Below, piece after piece: positions 35,254 through 44,021 of a DNA stretch of 64,000 nucleotides. Made by a program: the position numbers and the translations under genes. The stretch's first letter is position 1. The number at the start of each line of letters is the position of its first letter. The notes below the pieces were generated by a model. It saw only the letters and a list, made by a program, of their open reading frames with translations. It had not been told where the DNA came from and searched no databases. The stretch comes from Pedobacter sp. AJM (GTDB lineage Bacteria > Bacteroidota > Bacteroidia > Sphingobacteriales > Sphingobacteriaceae), in NCBI RefSeq assembly GCF_002197755.1, contig NZ_NHOT01000001.1:682001-746000 (forward strand). The letters run 5' to 3'.

Positions 35254-36309
35254 ATGAAAAAAATTGGGATTCTATTTGGCCAGGAACGTTCTTTCCCTGA
35301 AGCCGTTATCGAGAGGATTAATCAAAAAGCAGAAGATGGCATTACTGCCGAAGCAGTTAAAATTGATAAAATATTTCAAAATGTGCCACTGGGTTATTCG
35401 GTGATTATTGATCGTATTTCTCAGGATGTTCCATTTTACCGTGCATCATTAAAAAATGCAGCAACTACCGGTACGGCAGTTATTAATAATCCGTTCTGGT
35501 GGAGTGCTGATGAGAAGTTCTTTAACAATGCGCTTGCCGAACAGATTGGTGTACCGGTACCTAAAACAGCTTTAATTCCATCAAGACAACATCCAACAGG
35601 AACCACCAGTGAATCTTTCTCTAATCTGACCATGCCACTGGATTGGGATGCGATTTTTGAATATACCGGCTTTCCGGCTTACATGAAACCATATGATGGC
35701 GGTGGGTGGCGAGATGTATATAAATTGCACGATAAGGAAGATTTCTTTGATAAACATAGCGGTACTGAACAACTGGTGATGCTTTTACAAGAAGAAATCA
35801 TTTTCGAAGAATATTTCAGGTGTTATTGCATAGGCGGAAAACATGTACGCATCATGCAATATGACCCACGCAATCCGCACCATTTGCGCTATGCGGTTGA
35901 TGGTAAAGCACCAGACCCTAAATTATTAAAAACTGTAGAAGAATATACATTGAAATTATGTCAATATTTGGGCTACGATTTTAATACTGTAGAATTTGCC
36001 GTTCGCGACGGGGTGCCTATTGCCATTGATTTCTGTAACCCGGCTCCGGATGCCGATATTAAAAGTGTTGGACAGGAGAACTTCGACTGGGTAGTGGAAA
36101 CTACAGCCAATTATGCCATTGAAAGAGCCAAAGCACAACAAGATGGGCAGGATAACTTAACCTGGGGCGAGTATATTAAAGCTTCAGTTGCTGGAAAACC
36201 TTTGGTTGCCAAAGCAACTCCAAAAGCGCCAGCCAAAAAAGCCGTTGCCCCGAAAGCTGGAATAGAAAAAGCTACTCCAAAGCCTAAAAAGGCAGCACCA
36301 AAAAAATAA
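35254..36309 (+). CDS. ATP-grasp ligase with basic Ala/Lys/Pro tail
   Basis: 351 residues. ATP-grasp fold: N-terminal pre-grasp domain (1-90), phosphate-binding K145 in PAYMKPYDGGGW, and the metal site E247, D259 and N262 in TVEFAVRDGVPIAIDFCNP. The last 35 residues (about 316-351) are almost only Ala, Lys, Pro and Thr, a histone-H1-like tail absent from most ATP-grasp enzymes. It should activate a carboxylate as acyl phosphate and join it to an amine. The next gene starts 26 bp later and encodes another type of carboxylate-amine ligase. Confidence 0.88.
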   Translation: MKKIGILFGQERSFPEAVIERINQKAEDGITAEAVKIDKIFQNVPLGYSVIIDRISQDVPFYRASLKNAATTGTAVINNPFWWSADEKFFNNALAEQIGVPVPKTALIPSRQHPTGTTSESFSNLTMPLDWDAIFEYTGFPAYMKPYDGGGWRDVYKLHDKEDFFDKHSGTEQLVMLLQEEIIFEEYFRCYCIGGKHVRIMQYDPRNPHHLRYAVDGKAPDPKLLKTVEEYTLKLCQYLGYDFNTVEFAVRDGVPIAIDFCNPAPDADIKSVGQENFDWVVETTANYAIERAKAQQDGQDNLTWGEYIKASVAGKPLVAKATPKAPAKKAVAPKAGIEKATPKPKKAAPKK

Positions 36310-36335
36310 ATGGGATTTTATAAATACCAATCAGG

Positions 36336-37436
36336 ATGAATGAATTTACGCTTGGCATAGAGGAAGAGTACATGGTAATTGATCCCGTTACCAGGGAACT
36401 TACCTCACATGATCAAAAAATTGTTGAAGCTGCACAAAAAATCCATAAAGACCAGGTAAAGGCAGAGATGCACCAGGCTGTAGTGGAGGTGGGAACCGGC
36501 ATCTGTAAATCAACTACAGAAGCCAGAAAAGAAATTTCCCAACTGCGCTACACCGTTTCGCAACTGGCCGGAGAACAGGGCTTACGGATTGGCGCCGCGG
36601 GTACACACCCGTTTTCGCACTGGGAAAAGCAGTTGATTACGGAACATCCTCGGTATAATGAAATTGTAAACGAATTACAGGAAGCTGCACGTTCAAACCT
36701 GATCTTTGGCCTTCATGTGCATGTGGGCTTTCAATCACGTGAGCTGGCCATCCATATCGCCAACCAGGTTCGGTATTTTTTGCCTCATGTATTTGCATTA
36801 TCTACAAATTCACCGTTCTGGGAGTCGAGAAATACCGGTTATAAATCTTTCCGGACCAAAATTTTCGATAAGTTTCCAAGAACAGGTATCCCCGATATTT
36901 TCAACAGTATTGAAGATTATGACAGCTACGTTAAGCTGCTGATCAAAACCAATTGCATGGACAATGCCAAAAAAATCTGGTGGGACATTCGCGTTCACCC
37001 GTTTTTTGATACGGTAGAATTCCGGATTTGTGATTGCCCGATGCTGATTGACGAGACGATGGCTTTCACTGCCCTGTTTCAGGCCCTTTGTGCCAAGTTA
37101 TATAAGTTGCGTTTACAGAATATGGAATTTATCAGCTATTCACGCGCACTCATTAATGAGAATAAATGGCGTGCTGCCCGTTATGGAATTGACGGAAATT
37201 TAATAGATTTCGGTAAAGAAATGGAAGTTAACTGTCGAAACCTGATCCTGGAGCTATTGGATTTTGTTGATGATGTAGTGGATGATTTAGGCTGTCGTGA
37301 TGACATTAACTATGTACACCGAATACTGGAGCATGGTACAGGTGCCGACAGGCAACTGGCCGTTTACCAGCAAACCGGTAGTTTTGAATCAGTAGTAGAT
37401 TATATCACCACTCAAACCCTGATTGGTGCAAAGTAA
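36336..37436 (+). CDS. Carboxylate-amine ligase, YbdK/GCS2 type
   Basis: 366 residues. Glutamate-cysteine-ligase type 2 family: GIEEEYMVID (E9-E11, metal/ATP) at the start, HVHVGF (H127, H129) in the centre and RICDCPML in the later part. YbdK of E. coli has only weak gamma-glutamylcysteine ligase activity, so the amine partner here is open. It lies between an ATP-grasp ligase and a glutamine amidotransferase with 26 and 7 bp gaps, so it is part of one operon. Confidence 0.92.
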   Translation: MNEFTLGIEEEYMVIDPVTRELTSHDQKIVEAAQKIHKDQVKAEMHQAVVEVGTGICKSTTEARKEISQLRYTVSQLAGEQGLRIGAAGTHPFSHWEKQLITEHPRYNEIVNELQEAARSNLIFGLHVHVGFQSRELAIHIANQVRYFLPHVFALSTNSPFWESRNTGYKSFRTKIFDKFPRTGIPDIFNSIEDYDSYVKLLIKTNCMDNAKKIWWDIRVHPFFDTVEFRICDCPMLIDETMAFTALFQALCAKLYKLRLQNMEFISYSRALINENKWRAARYGIDGNLIDFGKEMEVNCRNLILELLDFVDDVVDDLGCRDDINYVHRILEHGTGADRQLAVYQQTGSFESVVDYITTQTLIGAK

Positions 37437-37443
37437 TTTCACG

Positions 37444-38271
37444 ATGAATAAAAAAGATTTAAAAGTGGCCGTTATCGACCTGAATAACGGGGCACCTAAT
37501 CAGGGCATGCGGGGAATTCAGGAAATTCTGTTGCGCTTTGGAAAAGAGAATCATATCAACCTTTCTTTTGATCTGTTTGATTTAAGGCAGAAAGGAGAAA
37601 TTCCCGGTTTGGAATACGATGCTTACATTTCAAGCGGCGGCCCCGGAAGTCCGCTGGAAAGTGAAGGAGACATATGGGAAAATGATTTTTTTCACCTGCT
37701 CGATCAAATCGAGGATTTCAATGCGAAAAGTAAGCAGGAAAAAAAGTATGCTTTTCTGATTTGCCACTCCTTCCAGCTGGCCTGCAGGAAATATCAGCTC
37801 GGAAATGTAACCGAAAGGCGATCAAATGCTTTTGGGATTTTCCCCATCACGCTTACCGAAGAAGGCGAGCAGGATGAAATTTTTAAGGGTATCACCAATC
37901 CATTTTTCTCTGTTGACAGCAGAGACTGGCAGGTTATTGAGCCAGATTTTGATGCCTTTGAAAGAAAAGGTGCTAAACTACTCGCGATAGAAAAAGAACG
38001 AAAACATGTGGATTTGGAACGTTGTATGATGTCGATACGCTTTTCAAATGAAATAATTGGGACACAGTTTCATCCGGAGGCAGATCCGGTTGGAATGAAA
38101 ATGTATTTACTGCAAGAGGAAAAGAAGGAAGCCATTATAGGCATGCACGGTGAACAAAAGTATTTGGATATGCTGAATAGCCTGGATGATCCGGCCAGGA
38201 TTGTATTGACCCAAAGCATAATCTTACCTAATTTTTTGAAACAAGCCATCGGGAGATTACAGGAAGTTTAA
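37444..38271 (+). CDS. Class I glutamine amidotransferase-like protein
   Basis: 275 residues from the ATG at 37444 (a TTG start 21 bases upstream is less likely because it lies in the previous gene). GATase1 triad: C107 in LICHSFQLACR, H210 and E212 in TQFHPEADP; the SSGGPGSP loop is the oxyanion region. The extra C-terminal 60 residues are not part of the core. It could release ammonia from glutamine for a neighbouring ligase, or hydrolyse a gamma-glutamyl amide. Third ligation-related gene in the operon. Confidence 0.88.
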   Translation: MNKKDLKVAVIDLNNGAPNQGMRGIQEILLRFGKENHINLSFDLFDLRQKGEIPGLEYDAYISSGGPGSPLESEGDIWENDFFHLLDQIEDFNAKSKQEKKYAFLICHSFQLACRKYQLGNVTERRSNAFGIFPITLTEEGEQDEIFKGITNPFFSVDSRDWQVIEPDFDAFERKGAKLLAIEKERKHVDLERCMMSIRFSNEIIGTQFHPEADPVGMKMYLLQEEKKEAIIGMHGEQKYLDMLNSLDDPARIVLTQSIILPNFLKQAIGRLQEV

Positions 38272-38459
38272 GTATGGTTTATTAAGTAAATTATTATTGT
38301 AAAATGATGCTGAATCATAATGTTAAGCAATCTTCCTGATTCGAATTTCATTTATAATCGTTTGCTTCGTTTTGTTGAAAAAATGAAAACTGGCAATGAG
38401 CGGCCTGCGAAGCAAAAGCTGCAGAGAAATAGAATAGCATCAAATAAATATACCTAATT

Positions 38460-39647
38460 ATGATACCTGCACAACGCGAAAAATATAATAAGCAGTTTAA
38501 TGATGAAAAGTATCAAAACTTCATTAAAGCGCTGGAAGATAGTTATCCTCAAATTCCCTTTCGCGTAGCCGAAACTCCGGTTTTTATTCCTAAAGCATTA
38601 AAAGAAAAGTTAATCGCTGCCGGTGAAGAAATCATCAATCTGATTAAGCAACCAAATTTCAAAGCGTTTACAGCTCCATCAATACCGCCTCAATGGAATG
38701 TGCCAAATGAAAACGACCACCCTCATTTTCTCACTTTTGATTTCGGCATTTGTAAAAACGAAGCAGGGGAATTAACACCGATGTTAATAGAGCTGCAGGG
38801 TTTTCCATCTCTTTATGGTTTTCAGCATCACCTTGGAAAAACTTTTGCTACGCAGTTTGACATTGATTCATCCCTGGATTATTTCCTGAATGGATTTAAT
38901 GAAGCGCAATACATCCAATTATTAAAAGAGGTGATTATTGGCAAGCATCAACCACATGAGGTAGCGCTGATGGATGTTGATGCGCCCAATCAAAAAACAG
39001 CCATCGATTTTTTTGTGACGCAAAAGCTGCTTGGAATAAAGATCCTGGCATTGGAGGATATTAAGAAGATAGGAAAGCAGCTTTTCTACGAAGAAAACGG
39101 CGAACAAATTCAGCTGAAGCGAATCTATAACCGATTAATATTTGATGAAGTAGCCAATAATACCGAGATCTTCAAAACCAGCTTCGATCCGCGAGATGAA
39201 CTGGATATTGAATGGGCAACCCACCCCAACTGGTTTTATCGGATCAGCAAATACACCATGCCTTTTCTGGATAGTAAATTTGTTCCTGAAACCAGGTTTT
39301 TAAATCAGATAGACAGTATCCCTACCGATCTGGAGAATTATGTACTTAAACCCTTGTTTTCTTTTGCGGGGATGGGTGTGATAATCGATGTTACAGAACA
39401 AGACATCAACGCAATTCCTGATCCTGAAAATTGGATTTTGCAGCGAAAAGTTAATTATGAACCTGCCGTACAATCGCCAACTGGCGGTGTGAAGGCAGAA
39501 ATCAGGATGATGTATTTATGGCCGGATGAGGGTGAACCACAACTTTGTATCAACCTGGCCAGGTTAAGTCGTGGCAAAATGATTGGCGTCCGTTACAATG
39601 CAGATTTTGACTGGGTTGGTGGCACCGTAGGTTTTATGGAAGACTAA
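38460..39647 (+). CDS. ATP-grasp-like protein of unknown reaction, last gene of the cluster
   Basis: 395 residues, cytoplasmic. The C-terminal half has ATP-grasp features: NYVLKPLFSFAGMGV (the Lys and the glycine-rich loop), the hydrophobic strand WILQRKV, and EIRMMYLWPDE with ARLSRGKMIG. The N-terminal half carries LTFDFGICKNEAGELTPM and IELQGFPSLYGFQ. It looks like a glutathionylspermidine-synthase-type or related ligase but I cannot assign it. Gap of 188 bp to the previous gene, so it may have its own promoter; same direction, no terminator between. Confidence 0.72.
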   Translation: MIPAQREKYNKQFNDEKYQNFIKALEDSYPQIPFRVAETPVFIPKALKEKLIAAGEEIINLIKQPNFKAFTAPSIPPQWNVPNENDHPHFLTFDFGICKNEAGELTPMLIELQGFPSLYGFQHHLGKTFATQFDIDSSLDYFLNGFNEAQYIQLLKEVIIGKHQPHEVALMDVDAPNQKTAIDFFVTQKLLGIKILALEDIKKIGKQLFYEENGEQIQLKRIYNRLIFDEVANNTEIFKTSFDPRDELDIEWATHPNWFYRISKYTMPFLDSKFVPETRFLNQIDSIPTDLENYVLKPLFSFAGMGVIIDVTEQDINAIPDPENWILQRKVNYEPAVQSPTGGVKAEIRMMYLWPDEGEPQLCINLARLSRGKMIGVRYNADFDWVGGTVGFMED

Positions 39648-39799
39648 CCTCTTTATTTTAATCCTAAAAAATTACTTTCCCTGTGCACTTGGTGTTAAAT
39701 GCGGTGCACTCTGTGGTAAATATTTGATGCTTACTTTGACTTTAAAATAATTTACATTCACCTGAACACCAAACTAAAAATGCCTGTTATATTTGTATT

Positions 39800-39958
39800 A
39801 TGAATATTCAAACCATTTTAGTCTTTTTACTTTTTGCGGTAGCATTGGTATATGTTGGCCGTTTGGTTTATAAGTCTCTTCGGGTGAAGAAAGATGGCTG
39901 CGGCGGCAATTGCAAATGCGGTGTAGATTTTTCAGACATTAAACCTTCAAAAAAGTAA
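39800..39958 (+). CDS. FeoB-associated Cys-rich membrane peptide
   Basis: 52 residues, below the usual ORF cutoff. One membrane span (about 5-24, TILVFLLFAVALVYVGRLVY) is followed by a basic stretch and the Cys cluster CGGNCKCG, the layout of the FeoB-associated Cys-rich proteins. No feoA or feoB is nearby, so an iron role is only suggested. A -7-like TATATTTG (39788-39795) lies four bases before the ATG, which could mean a leaderless transcript. The Crp/Fnr gene starts 10 bp after its stop. Confidence 0.72.
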   Translation: MNIQTILVFLLFAVALVYVGRLVYKSLRVKKDGCGGNCKCGVDFSDIKPSKK

Positions 39959-39967
39959 TAATCCTTT

Positions 39968-40555
39968 ATGATCGATCAGTTTAAAAACTATCTCAAAGAA
40001 AAAATAGCCATAACTGATGAGCAATTTGACAGCATTTCTTCTCCTTTAAAAGTAAAGAAATTCGATAAAAGCCAGATCATTCAATATACAGGAGATAACC
40101 TTAAACATGGTTTTTTTGTTTGTAAAGGGCTATTACGTGCCTATTCAATTGATTCAAAGGGCAAAGAACATATTCTTCAGTTTGCACCCGAAAACTGGCT
40201 AATTTCTGACCGGAATAATATGAATAATGAGCCATCGATATTTTTCATTGAGGCGATCGAAGCTTCCGAAGTCGTGCTCATGCCCAATGATTTTATGGAG
40301 CAGGCCGCCATACAGGTACCCTGTCTGCAGCCGATGCAAGTCAGGTTGCTGAATAACTCCATCCGATTTATGCAAAAGCGCATTAATATGCTGTTGAGTG
40401 CAACGGCTGAAGAACGTTATCTTGATTTTATTAAGCTTTATCCAAATCTTACACTTCGTGTACCTCAATGGATGATTGCATCGTATTTAGGCATTACACC
40501 GGAATCATTAAGCAGGGTAAGAAAAGAACTGGCCAACAAACACTTCCGCCCGTAA
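39968..40555 (+). CDS. Crp/Fnr-family transcriptional regulator (second copy)
   Basis: 195 residues. Beta-roll sensor about 20-115 (FVCKGLLRAYSID, HILQFAPENWLISDRN), long helix, then a helix-turn-helix WMIASYLGITPESLSRVRKEL. No FNR-type N-terminal cysteines. Shorter than E. coli Crp; the ligand is not predictable. Downstream genes encode YceI and pirin, whose promoter has a candidate Crp/Fnr box, so this regulator may control them. Confidence 0.9.
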   Translation: MIDQFKNYLKEKIAITDEQFDSISSPLKVKKFDKSQIIQYTGDNLKHGFFVCKGLLRAYSIDSKGKEHILQFAPENWLISDRNNMNNEPSIFFIEAIEASEVVLMPNDFMEQAAIQVPCLQPMQVRLLNNSIRFMQKRINMLLSATAEERYLDFIKLYPNLTLRVPQWMIASYLGITPESLSRVRKELANKHFRP

Positions 40556-40680
40556 TTAAGAACAAATAAGGTTTGAATGAAGGAATGCATTTCTAATAAT
40601 TGAATGCTTGAGTTTTGAAGGAGAGATGGCTTTTCAAACATTCTATAATTCAATAATTCTCTAATTCAATAATTTATTTA

Positions 40681-40694
40681 TTACCATACATCAA
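40681..40694 (+). promoter_or_regulatory. Candidate FNR/Crp-type operator of the yceI-pirin unit
   Basis: TTACC-ATAC-ATCAA keeps a perfect right half of the TTGAT-N4-ATCAA box. The 16-mer 40678-40693 matches 8735-8750 at 13 of 16 positions, and both sit 23 bases before their -7 element. An inverted TGATGTA (40725-40731) follows, so two half-sites may flank the promoter. Confidence 0.5.
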
Positions 40695-40716
40695 CCTCCT
40701 CTCCTAGCTACTATCG

Positions 40717-40724
40717 TAATTTTG
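40717..40724 (+). promoter_or_regulatory. -7 element of the yceI-pirin unit
   Basis: TAATTTTG, an exact TAnnTTTG, lies 33 bases before the yceI ATG. Confidence 0.6.
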
Positions 40725-40757
40725 TGATGTAATATTAAACGCATCAAACCAGAATAT

Positions 40758-41288
40758 ATGGCTACTACAAAATGGACATTAGATCCAACACATAGCGAAC
40801 TTCAGTTCAAAGTAAAACACTTAATGATCACCACCATTACTGGTAATCTTAAATCTTTTAAAGCAGAATTAGACACAGAAAATGATGAATTTGAAAACGG
40901 TAAAATTTCATTTGAAGGCGACATTAATTCTTTAGACACCGGAAATACAGACCGTGATCATCATTTAAAAAGTGCAGATTTCTTTAATGCAGTGCAATTT
41001 CCAACTATGGAATTTCAATCATCATCCTTAAGAAAAGAAGGAGGTGATTACCTGATTCAGGGTGATTTAACTATTAAGGGCGAAACTAAACCAGTAAAGT
41101 TAACTGCAGAATTTGGTGGCATAGCAACTGATCCGTGGGGAAACACCAAAGCAGGTTTTACATTAAACGGCAAAATCATCCGGACTGATTTCGGTCTGAC
41201 ATGGAATGCATCGATAGAAGGCGGTGGTGTAATGGTGAGTGAGGAAGTTCGAATTTTAGGCGAATTACAGTTTGTGAAACAAGCATAG
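40758..41288 (+). CDS. YceI-family lipid-binding barrel protein
   Basis: 176 residues without a signal peptide, so cytoplasmic unlike E. coli YceI. Starts WTLDPTHSELQFKVKHLMIT, the typical opening of the family, and contains DGDINSLDTGN-like and GDLTIKGETKPVKLTAEFGG blocks ending WNASIEGGGVMVSEEVRI. The lipocalin-like barrel binds long isoprenoid chains. It precedes pirin by 64 bp, and both are often co-regulated with oxidative or redox functions. The preceding promoter has a candidate Crp/Fnr box. Confidence 0.93.
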   Translation: MATTKWTLDPTHSELQFKVKHLMITTITGNLKSFKAELDTENDEFENGKISFEGDINSLDTGNTDRDHHLKSADFFNAVQFPTMEFQSSSLRKEGGDYLIQGDLTIKGETKPVKLTAEFGGIATDPWGNTKAGFTLNGKIIRTDFGLTWNASIEGGGVMVSEEVRILGELQFVKQA

Positions 41289-41352
41289 AGCAAAGGGAAT
41301 TTAAGCATGGGGTTATTGCTCCATGTCCTATGCCTTATTTAACTTGAAGGGA

Positions 41353-42222
41353 ATGGAAATAAAACAAATAGCCGGCATTTTAAAAGCACCTGCACCACAT
41401 ATGGTTGGAGATGGTTTTAGAGTACATAACTTTTTCCCCGGGGGATATAAAATCGAGATGAGTCCTTTTTTCCTGATGGATTATGGTTCAAAAATTGAAT
41501 TTTCTGCACGAAAAAATCCGCGTGGAGTAGGCATTCATCCGCACCGGGGTTTTGAAACGGTAACCATTGCTTACCATGGAGCTATTGCACATCACGATAG
41601 TACGGGAAAGAGTGGAATTATTTATGCCGGTGATGTTCAATGGATGACTGCAGCAAGGGGCATCCTGCATAAGGAATACCATGAAGAAAACTACAGTCTA
41701 ACCGGAGGACCCTTTCAAATGGTTCAGTTATGGATTAATCTACCTTCGAAAGATAAAATGGGGAAACCCGGGTACCAGAGCATCAAGCAAGCAGAAATGG
41801 CAAATATTGAGCTACCGGATCAGGGCGGAAAAATAGAGGTTATTGCCGGGAATTATCAGGGAATAACGGGCAATGCCAATACTTTTACCCCTATTCATGT
41901 ATACAATGCCAGGTTAAATAAAGGCGGAAAAGTAAATTTGAGCTTTCCTGCAAATTATAATACCGGCCTCATGATGATTGAGGGTGAGATAGAAGTAAAT
42001 GGAAAAGAAATTGCTCATGCAGATAGCTTTGTACATTTCCAAAATAACGGAACAGAAATTGAAATCAAAGCCTTAGCACATAGTGTTATCCTAATCTTAA
42101 GTGGTGAGCCCATTGATGAGCCTATTGCACACTATGGTCCCTTTTTAATGAATACAGCAGCTGAGATACAGCAGGCCTTATCAGATTACAATCAGGGAAA
42201 ATTTGGTTACCTGGAGGAATAG
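41353..42222 (+). CDS. Pirin-family protein
   Basis: 289 residues from the ATG at 41353, where family sequences begin (MEIKQIAGILKAP); a GAAGGG stretch lies just before it. The ATG at 41323 is an alternative start. N-terminal cupin has the metal residues of HPHRGFETVTIA and H-x-D-STGK, the conserved DVQWMTAARGILHKEYH block follows, then a second cupin of the pirin C-terminal type. Many bacterial pirins act as quercetin 2,3-dioxygenases or redox-sensing iron proteins; which applies here is unknown. Confidence 0.93.
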   Translation: MEIKQIAGILKAPAPHMVGDGFRVHNFFPGGYKIEMSPFFLMDYGSKIEFSARKNPRGVGIHPHRGFETVTIAYHGAIAHHDSTGKSGIIYAGDVQWMTAARGILHKEYHEENYSLTGGPFQMVQLWINLPSKDKMGKPGYQSIKQAEMANIELPDQGGKIEVIAGNYQGITGNANTFTPIHVYNARLNKGGKVNLSFPANYNTGLMMIEGEIEVNGKEIAHADSFVHFQNNGTEIEIKALAHSVILILSGEPIDEPIAHYGPFLMNTAAEIQQALSDYNQGKFGYLEE

Positions 42223-42227
42223 GTATG

Positions 42228-42254
42228 AATAGGATGAATTAAATCCATCCTATT
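42228..42254. terminator. Hairpin between convergent pirin and ispF
   Basis: AATAGGATG / CATCCTATT, 9-bp stem with a 9-base loop (42228-42236 with 42246-42254). The T tract after it is short on both strands, so termination may be weak. Confidence 0.5.
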
Positions 42255-42277
42255 TAACGTGCTGCAGTATCAGCAAA

Positions 42278-42757
42278 TCAGGCTTTTTCAATCAGGCAAA
42301 CTGCATAGGCCACCACACCTTCTTCCCTGCCAATAAAGCCCATTTGCTCATTTGTAGTTGCCTTGATAGAAATATCTTCAGTAGAAATTTCAATGGCATC
42401 AGCAATATTTTTTTGCATAGCAGGAATATGAGGATTAATTTTAGGGGCCTCCAGACAAAGCATGGCATCAATATTCCCCACTTGCCAACCTTTTTCTGTT
42501 AACAATTTAACCGTTTCTTTTAATAGGATAATGCTGCTGATGCCTTTCCATCGGTCGTCAGTATTCTTAAAATGGTAGCCGATATCACGGAGATTCGCTG
42601 CTCCCAAAAGCGCATCACAAATGGCATGTAGTAAAACATCTGCATCCGAATGGCCAAAAGCACCCTTATGATGTTCTAATGTTACCCCACCCACCACAAA
42701 AGGATGCTCATCTTTTAACTGATGAACGTCGAAGCCAAAGCCTACTTTAATCTTCAT
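42278..42757 (-). CDS. ispF: 2-C-methyl-D-erythritol 2,4-cyclodiphosphate synthase
   Basis: 159 residues, normal size. Zinc ligands come from GFGFDVHQL (D9, H11) and the later H of FGHSDADVLLHAICDALLGAANL; the closing ATTNEQMGFIGREEGVVAYAV block forms the CDP site. It cyclises CDP-methylerythritol phosphate in the non-mevalonate isoprenoid pathway. Next to porV, from which it is separated by 79 bp, in the same direction. Confidence 0.98.
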   Translation of the reverse strand: MKIKVGFGFDVHQLKDEHPFVVGGVTLEHHKGAFGHSDADVLLHAICDALLGAANLRDIGYHFKNTDDRWKGISSIILLKETVKLLTEKGWQVGNIDAMLCLEAPKINPHIPAMQKNIADAIEISTEDISIKATTNEQMGFIGREEGVVAYAVCLIEKA

Positions 42758-42836
42758 TATAAAAGTTTATTGATTTAAATTGATAACGGTTAATTGCTAG
42801 CGGAAAACTAAATTAAAATCTGAGAACCAAAAGCGG

Positions 42837-44021
42837 TTATTTAACTGTTTTGCTACCGCCAAAGTTAAACAAAAGACCAAAACGTAAGGTATTGGCAAGC
42901 GGACTAGTTTGTGCATTGGCCATTAAGTATGAGAAATCAATATTGAAGACATTATATTTCAGACCGAGGCCCATGGTAAAATAACGGCTGTCTCCCTTCA
43001 TTGGGCTCTGGTAATTGTAACCGGCTCTGATGGCAAACTGTTGGTTATACCAATATTCTACTCCTGTGGAGATGCCAATCTCTTTTAATTCCTCGCTTAA
43101 ACCACCGGGCGCATCGCTAAAAGATCCGAATATTCCGGCAGGAACAGATCGGTTGGGATCTCTTCCACTAACAATATTATTATTGGCATCATAAATGGGC
43201 TGCGTGGGGACCAGTAATTTATTAAAATCCAGCGCAAAAGTAAATGTATTATAATCATCTAACAAAATGGTAGATGCCCCGCCCAGTTTTAAATTTGTAG
43301 GCAGAAAAAAGTTCTGACTACCATCAGAATAACTCATTTTAGTACCAATATTTGAAATATTGGCTCCTGCTGAAAAAATGGCAGGCTTTCCGAAAAGATC
43401 ACTTTCCGTTTTATATAGGCCTGAAACATCAACCGACACGGCATTTCCAGCCCTTACCTGACCTGAAGCAAACTGTCCTGAAGCTAGATTGGAATAAATA
43501 TACCGTAGCGAGGTTCCTAATGAAAACTCTTCACCAAAATTTCTTGCGAAGCTCACATCAAAAGCCAGCTCATTTGGGTTGGCAATTCCGAGTTCCTGTT
43601 GGTTAATATCAGTTAACTGAATAGATCCTAAGGAGAAATACCTTAAGGAGGCACCAATTGTATTTCGGTCATCCAATTTATAAAATCCACTGAGATAAGC
43701 CAGATTGATATCAGGGACAAGGCTTTTCAGCCAGGGGCTATAAGATACTGCAAATCCATAAGGCTGATCCAGAAAAGCCAGTTTAGAAGCATTAATACTT
43801 GCTGAATTTACATCACCGGCTACTGCTACACCTGCATCACCCATTGCACCTGCACGGGCATCTGGAGTAATCAACAGGAATGGAACCGCAGTTACAATAT
43901 TGTTGGATTCACTTCCATTGGTAAGCGTATTGCCAGCTACAACCTGTGCATTTGTTTTACCAAACACTAAGGCCAGCGACAGTGCAGAAAAGGCAAGTTT
44001 ACTGATGTACTTGAAATTCAT
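42837..44021 (-). CDS. porV: Type IX secretion outer-membrane protein PorV
   Basis: 394 residues with a signal peptide ending near TNAQ. FadL-like 14-strand barrel pattern, with the family opening AVPFLLITPDARAGAMGDAG and closing NTLRFGLLFNFGG. PorV shuttles cargo from the SprA translocon to the PorU attachment complex at the cell surface. PorU is not next to it; instead a 600-bp gap without genes separates it from gldJ on the opposite strand. Confidence 0.93.
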   Translation of the reverse strand: MNFKYISKLAFSALSLALVFGKTNAQVVAGNTLTNGSESNNIVTAVPFLLITPDARAGAMGDAGVAVAGDVNSASINASKLAFLDQPYGFAVSYSPWLKSLVPDINLAYLSGFYKLDDRNTIGASLRYFSLGSIQLTDINQQELGIANPNELAFDVSFARNFGEEFSLGTSLRYIYSNLASGQFASGQVRAGNAVSVDVSGLYKTESDLFGKPAIFSAGANISNIGTKMSYSDGSQNFFLPTNLKLGGASTILLDDYNTFTFALDFNKLLVPTQPIYDANNNIVSGRDPNRSVPAGIFGSFSDAPGGLSEELKEIGISTGVEYWYNQQFAIRAGYNYQSPMKGDSRYFTMGLGLKYNVFNIDFSYLMANAQTSPLANTLRFGLLFNFGGSKTVK

